From assembly GCA_041752635.1 (NCBI GenBank), contig JBGSWC010000216.1, positions 1 to 16,478 on the forward strand: a stretch of 16,478 nt of DNA, in the 5' to 3' direction. The translations under genes and the position numbers were made by a program. This stretch comes from JBGSWC01 sp041752635 (GTDB taxonomy: Bacteria; Planctomycetota; Planctomycetia; Pirellulales; Lacipirellulaceae). The notes beneath the pieces are model-generated. The model searched no databases. It was not told the origin of the DNA and saw nothing but the letters and a program-made list of their open reading frames with translations. Of the stretch, positions 13,649 through 16,478 are shown piece by piece (positions within the stretch are counted from its first letter, which is position 1; each line of letters starts with the position of its first letter).

Positions 13649-13696
13649 TAGACTAAAGCTAAGTGACAACTGAAAATTGACAATTGCAAAGCTTAA
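13649..13696. repeat. Heptamer-structured leader before the HYExAFE gene
   Basis: Successive 7-bp units, mostly ending in A, run up to the ATG at 13697: TAGACTA, AAGCTAA (13649-13662), GTGACAA, CTGAAAA (13663-13676), TTGACAA, TTGCAAA (13677-13690) and GCTTAA(A). TTGACAA also resembles a -35 box, but no -10 box can fit between it and the start codon. Confidence 0.6.
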
Positions 13697-14287
13697 ATGG
13701 CCAAGCGCGATAATCACTACGAGCTCGCCTTCGAAGAGTTGCTGCGCAGCACGCGGCAGCCCTATGTGGCGGTCGACGAAGCGCGGCGGAGCCTCGTGGG
13801 TGATGGCTCGCTCAAAAGCCTCGATTTTTTGGTGTCGCCCACCCATGGCCGGTCGCTACTGATCGATATCAAGGGACGCCGATTTCCGAGCGGTACGAAG
13901 AACCCACAGTTTTGGCGGAACTGGTCGACTGCCGATGATCTGAAAGGACTGGCCGAATGGGCGCGGCACTTTGGCGAATCGGCAACCCCCGTACTAGTGT
14001 TTGCTTACTGGGTGACTGGCACCCGCTCGCCGGTTCCGCCGCAGCACCTGTTTTGGTGGCGCGACAACGCGTACGGGTTTGTGGCGATTCGACTCGCCGA
14101 TTACCTGCCGTGGGCAAAACAGCTCAGCGCCCGCTGGCGGACGGTCTCGGTGCCGGTCGGCGAATTCCGCCGTCGGGCGGTGCCTTGGCAGCATTTTGTC
14201 GAGAGCCACAGCCTGAGCGAACCGTGGGCATCGCCCACGAATAAGGACGCCGACGTTTGGCAATCGTTGGCGGTTGGAATAAGCTAG
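13697..14287 (+). CDS. HYExAFE-family protein, nuclease-like
   Basis: A 196-residue cytoplasmic protein. HYELAFE at residues 7-13 is the signature of a small family I know from planctomycetes under the name HYExAFE. The following region reads SLDFLV (41-46) and LLIDIKGRRF (54-63). The acidic residue D43, then D57-I-K59 at the end of a beta strand, preceded by an N-terminal helix with glutamates E9 and E13, fits the PD-(D/E)xK endonuclease-like core. The later part NWSTADDLKGLAEWARHFG (75-93) is helical, and LVFAYW (100-105) is another core strand. Nuclease activity is inferred from this pattern and unproven for the family as far as I know. The gene lies 111 bp after hisS, the second half of which is heptamer-structured, and a small lipoprotein gene follows 36 bp later. 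No toxin, methylase or other defence partner is adjacent. Confidence 0.8.
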   Translation: MAKRDNHYELAFEELLRSTRQPYVAVDEARRSLVGDGSLKSLDFLVSPTHGRSLLIDIKGRRFPSGTKNPQFWRNWSTADDLKGLAEWARHFGESATPVLVFAYWVTGTRSPVPPQHLFWWRDNAYGFVAIRLADYLPWAKQLSARWRTVSVPVGEFRRRAVPWQHFVESHSLSEPWASPTNKDADVWQSLAVGIS

Positions 14288-14323
14288 GAAAGATTATCAA
14301 CATTTGTTAGTCGAGAGCCCACT

Positions 14324-14509
14324 ATGCAACGCTTAAGTCAACTGCTGTTGATCGTGCTAACGCTCACGAGCGTTGGCTGCGAAGTCGACATGAAAGAAGG
14401 CCATCCGATGGGTTGGACGATGGTCTTGTTTTGCATTCTGCTTGGCGTGATGGTCGTCGTGACGCCGGTCAAGCGCGAAGCGAAGTCGAAGAAACGCAAA
14501 GAAGATTGA
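14324..14509 (+). CDS. Small lipoprotein with a C-terminal membrane helix
   Basis: A 61-residue protein. Residues 1-18 form a short signal sequence with the lipobox SVGC, so C19 would be lipidated. After a short linker (EVDMKEGHPMG) a second hydrophobic helix covers about 31-47, and the tail is strongly basic (VKREAKSKKRKED). The mature protein would be fixed to the membrane at both the lipid and the helix, with the lysine-rich tail in the cytoplasm if the helix crosses the inner membrane. I do not recognise a family. The ATG at 14324, the clean signal peptide and the position 36 bp after the HYExAFE gene make a real gene likely. The repeat at 14531-14869 begins 22 bp after its stop. Confidence 0.7.
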   Translation: MQRLSQLLLIVLTLTSVGCEVDMKEGHPMGWTMVLFCILLGVMVVVTPVKREAKSKKRKED

Positions 14510-14530
14510 TTTCTGCATGGCGAATTCGCT

Positions 14531-14869
14531 TTTTTAGACGCAGAGGCGCAAAGAAGCGCAAAGGCAACTGCGGATTTATCCTCAGCAAGCAAACTTCCAA
14601 GTAACTCTAACTGCACAGCGCCAAGTCGCGATGCAGCCGATTCCAGGGAACGCTGATAAACGCGGATGAATTTCAATGCAAATTGCGCTAAATAACGACA
14701 GCCGCATCTCTTTGAGCTGGAGCCATTAGCGAACGACGCGCGAACGACGACTTTCTGCAAAAATCGGTGAGCATCAGCGTTTATCTGCGTTTCCTAGACA
14801 ATCACTTGGCGCTGTCCAGCTAATTCTTCTCTGCGATTCTCAGCGACTCTGCGACTTTGCGTCGAAAAA
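14531..14869. repeat. Composite nested inverted repeat, element C
   Basis: This element takes up almost all of the 369-bp gap between two convergent genes. Three arm pairs nest in order. The outer pair is 14531-14563 with 14827-14869, built of words like CGCAAAG and CGCAGAG and only loosely paired. The middle pair is 14615-14626 with 14804-14815, a perfect 12-bp ACAGCGCCAAGT/ACTTGGCGCTGT. The inner pair is 14651-14668 with 14772-14789, 16 of 18 positions. The inner left arm resembles the middle arm of element A (17 of 20 positions), and the outer left arm shares an exact 12-mer with element B. The roughly 100-bp centre has no ORF and no clear further function. Confidence 0.85.
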
Positions 14870-14878
14870 GTACGGACC

Positions 14879-16102
14879 TTAGCCCGCCCGTCGGGTCGGC
14901 AAGTCGCTGTTCGCGCCCGATGCGCCAAAGTCGACGGTTCGGGCAGGTCCGCCAGCGAGCCGCACGTCGCCACTGGCAAATTCGGACAACGCTTCGATAA
15001 CTCGCGTTTGTTCGTCGGTCGTCAGTTCGGCATAGACCGGCAGCGACAGCACTTCTTTCGCCGCCTGTTCACTGTGCGGCAAGTCGCCAGTCTTGTAGCC
15101 AAGTTCGGCGAAGCAAGGCTGTAGATGCAACGGAACCGGATAGTAAACGGCCGAGCCGATCTGCCGCTCGCTTAAAAAAGTTTGCAGCGCATCGCGCCGC
15201 CCACCAACGACGCGGATCGTAAACTGATTCCAAACGCTTGTGGCCCGCTCGTCGATGACCGGCGCGACCAGTGTTCCAGCAAATTGGTCGCTGGCGAGCT
15301 GTTCGCTATAGCGCGCCGCGTGCTCTTGCCTCACAGCGGCCCAGCGATCGAGGTGCGGAAGCTTCACGCTTAAGACGGCCGCCTGCATCGTGTCGAGCCG
15401 GCTGTTGGTGCCGACCACATGGTGGTAGTAGCGCGGATGTTGACCATGATTGCGGTGCTGGCGGAGGAGTTCGGCTAGCTCTTCATCGTCGGTGGTGATG
15501 AGACCCCCGTCGCCGAAGCCGCCGAGGTTCTTAGTCGGATAAAAGCTAAACGCGGCCAATGTGCCGAGCCCGCCGACCATACGGCCGGCGAAGGCTGCCC
15601 CGATGGCTTGGGCCGCGTCTTCGATCACTTTGAGTTTGTGCCGTACGGCGAGTTCGTTAATCGCTGCCATATCGGCCGCTTGGCCAAACAGGTGGACGGG
15701 AATGATCGCCTTTGTGCGTGGAGTGATTCGGCGGGCGATATCGGCCGGATCGATGTTGAACGTCGTGGGCAGGATGTCGGCAAACACGGGTGTCGCACCC
15801 ACTCGCCACACCGCACCGGCTGTCGCAAAGAATGTGAAACTTGGCAGAATCACCTCGTCGCCAGGGCCAATTCCCATCGCCATCAGCGGCAGCAACAGTG
15901 CGTCGCTTCCCGATGCACAACCGATCGCATGTTTGGTGCCGCAGTAGTCGGCCATAGCTCGCTCAAACTGAGCGCAAGCCGGACCTTGAATGAATGCTCC
16001 GGTCGACGTCACTTCAGCAAGCGCCGAGTTGATTTCATCGGTCAGTGGCGCGTTTTGTCGGTTCACATCCAGCAGCGGAACGGGCGGATTCTTAGCGAGC
16101 AT
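14879..16102 (-). CDS. DegT/DnrJ/EryC1/StrS-family sugar aminotransferase
   Basis: A 407-residue PLP enzyme that would transfer an amino group to a keto sugar nucleotide for surface polysaccharide. LDVNRQNAPL opens the protein (11-20), GCASGSDALLL (61-71) binds the PLP phosphate, IEDAAQAIGA (160-169) carries the ring-contact aspartate D162, and K191 in SFYPTKNLGGFGDGG (186-200) is the PLP lysine. SRLDTMQAAVL (234-244) is also standard. The ATG at 16102 was chosen because it places this conserved start near the N-terminus; an ATG at 16153 adds 17 residues of doubtful value. After the last family helix (about 378) the tail GDVRLAGGPARTVDFGASGA and beyond looks non-conserved. The gene converges on the small lipoprotein gene across the repeat at 14531-14869. 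The exact sugar cannot be told, and the family also contains enzymes for antibiotic sugars. Confidence 0.9.
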   Translation of the reverse strand: MLAKNPPVPLLDVNRQNAPLTDEINSALAEVTSTGAFIQGPACAQFERAMADYCGTKHAIGCASGSDALLLPLMAMGIGPGDEVILPSFTFFATAGAVWRVGATPVFADILPTTFNIDPADIARRITPRTKAIIPVHLFGQAADMAAINELAVRHKLKVIEDAAQAIGAAFAGRMVGGLGTLAAFSFYPTKNLGGFGDGGLITTDDEELAELLRQHRNHGQHPRYYHHVVGTNSRLDTMQAAVLSVKLPHLDRWAAVRQEHAARYSEQLASDQFAGTLVAPVIDERATSVWNQFTIRVVGGRRDALQTFLSERQIGSAVYYPVPLHLQPCFAELGYKTGDLPHSEQAAKEVLSLPVYAELTTDEQTRVIEALSEFASGDVRLAGGPARTVDFGASGANSDLPTRRAG

Positions 16103-16280
16103 GGGGGGCCATCTCCGAAAGAGAGCTGTTTGGGTCGGCAGCACGACTAACACCGGTGTGTAGTTCGCGCGAGGGGAGATTAGAAATTACTTGGCCTCCG
16201 AGCAAGGCCAGCCAAAAAATAGTCACTGCTAGCAAAACAGTCGGCGTGAAGGTCGCGAGCCCAAGCAAGGCACATGACAC
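16092..16280 (-). CDS. Possible 62-residue membrane peptide overlapping the aminotransferase start
   Basis: A GTG at 16280 opens 62 codons that end at a TAA at 16094-16092, eleven bases inside the aminotransferase gene. The first half, SCALLGLATFTPTVLLAVTI and on to about residue 30, is a good membrane helix; the second half is polar. The overlap with the downstream ATG would allow coupled translation. Against it: the start is GTG with no Shine-Dalgarno seen, and the short length makes chance possible. It sits between two genes on the same strand that otherwise leave a 215-bp gap. Confidence 0.35.
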   Translation of the reverse strand: MSCALLGLATFTPTVLLAVTIFWLALLGGQVISNLPSRELHTGVSRAADPNSSLSEMAPHAR

Positions 16281-16317
16281 TGCGGCGAAGCGATAGCGGG
16301 AACTTGCACAGAGCGCA

Positions 16318-16478
16318 CTAACTCAGCCACAGCAGCACGAAGTAGACAGCGACTAGCATCACAGCACAGCCAACGCCGACGGCGATGTGCATCTTCCGCC
16401 GCACCGCGGCGCGCTCTTCCGGAGTCAGTTTACGGGGTGGTTCGGCAGTAGGGCGGTCGGCGGGTGGCGGTGCTGGCT
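16318..16478 (-). CDS. C-terminal end of a membrane-anchored protein (runs off the right edge)
   Basis: Reading leftward from the right edge in the frame beginning at 16476 gives 52 codons and a TAG at 16320-16318. The first part is a proline-rich stretch (PAPPPADRPTAEPPRKLTPE), then a basic helix EERAAVRRKMH, then a membrane helix of about 21 residues, IAVGVGCAVMLVAVYFVLLW, followed by LS and the stop. This is the tail of a protein with a single C-terminal transmembrane helix, or the last part of a short membrane protein. The codon choice and clean helix fit a real gene. The family cannot be named from this part. Confidence 0.6.
   Translation of the reverse strand, partial: PAPPPADRPTAEPPRKLTPEERAAVRRKMHIAVGVGCAVMLVAVYFVLLWLS

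Overview
The window looks like a piece of chromosome from a member of the Planctomycetota, probably Pirellulales-like (inferred, no phylogeny run). The main signs are a DUF1559 pseudopilin-like gene (9080-10117) followed by a small lipoprotein with a carboxypeptidase-regulatory-like fold, a HYExAFE-type protein (13697-14287), widely spaced genes, and start codons that mostly lack a Shine-Dalgarno sequence. No rRNA, tRNA, CRISPR array, transposase, integrase or phage gene was seen. The genes are ordinary chromosomal genes. The unusual content lies in the spacers between them.

Layout. 1-1200 (minus strand): an ECF sigma factor and, 257 bp downstream, the start of its likely anti-sigma factor, which runs off the left edge. 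1320-2573 (plus): bioF for biotin synthesis. 2788-5286 (plus): two envelope proteins of unknown function, a two-helix membrane protein with a C-terminal coiled coil and a lipoprotein with an N-terminal coiled coil. 5566-8766 (plus): a family-2 glycosyltransferase, the tRNA methylthiotransferase mtaB and tryptophanyl-tRNA synthetase trpS. 9080-10575 (plus): the DUF1559 protein and its lipoprotein partner. 10604-11305 (minus): a coiled-coil zinc-ribbon protein. 11700-14509 (plus): a YkgJ-type cysteine-cluster protein, histidyl-tRNA synthetase hisS, the HYExAFE nuclease-like protein and a 61-residue lipoprotein. 14879-16478 (minus): the end of a membrane-anchored protein, a possible 62-residue membrane peptide and a DegT/DnrJ/EryC1-type sugar aminotransferase.

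Two kinds of non-coding structure stand out. First, three large nested inverted repeats of about 180-340 bp (5299-5560, 11397-11573, 14531-14869) fill three intergenic gaps. They share sequence words, and their arms fold back at two or three levels around different cores. Second, the spacers directly upstream of trpS, hisS and the HYExAFE gene are written almost entirely in degenerate 7-bp units running up to the start codon. Before trpS these units also form a hairpin that contains the mtaB stop codon. A further pair of adjacent hairpins follows trpS. These look like families of dispersed repeats, and whole-genome comparison would show how common they are.

Functional links: mtaB, trpS and hisS serve translation. 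The glycosyltransferase and DegT aminotransferase point to surface polysaccharide. The sigma/anti-sigma pair probably senses envelope conditions. The genes do not form one pathway, and no defence or mobile system is visible.
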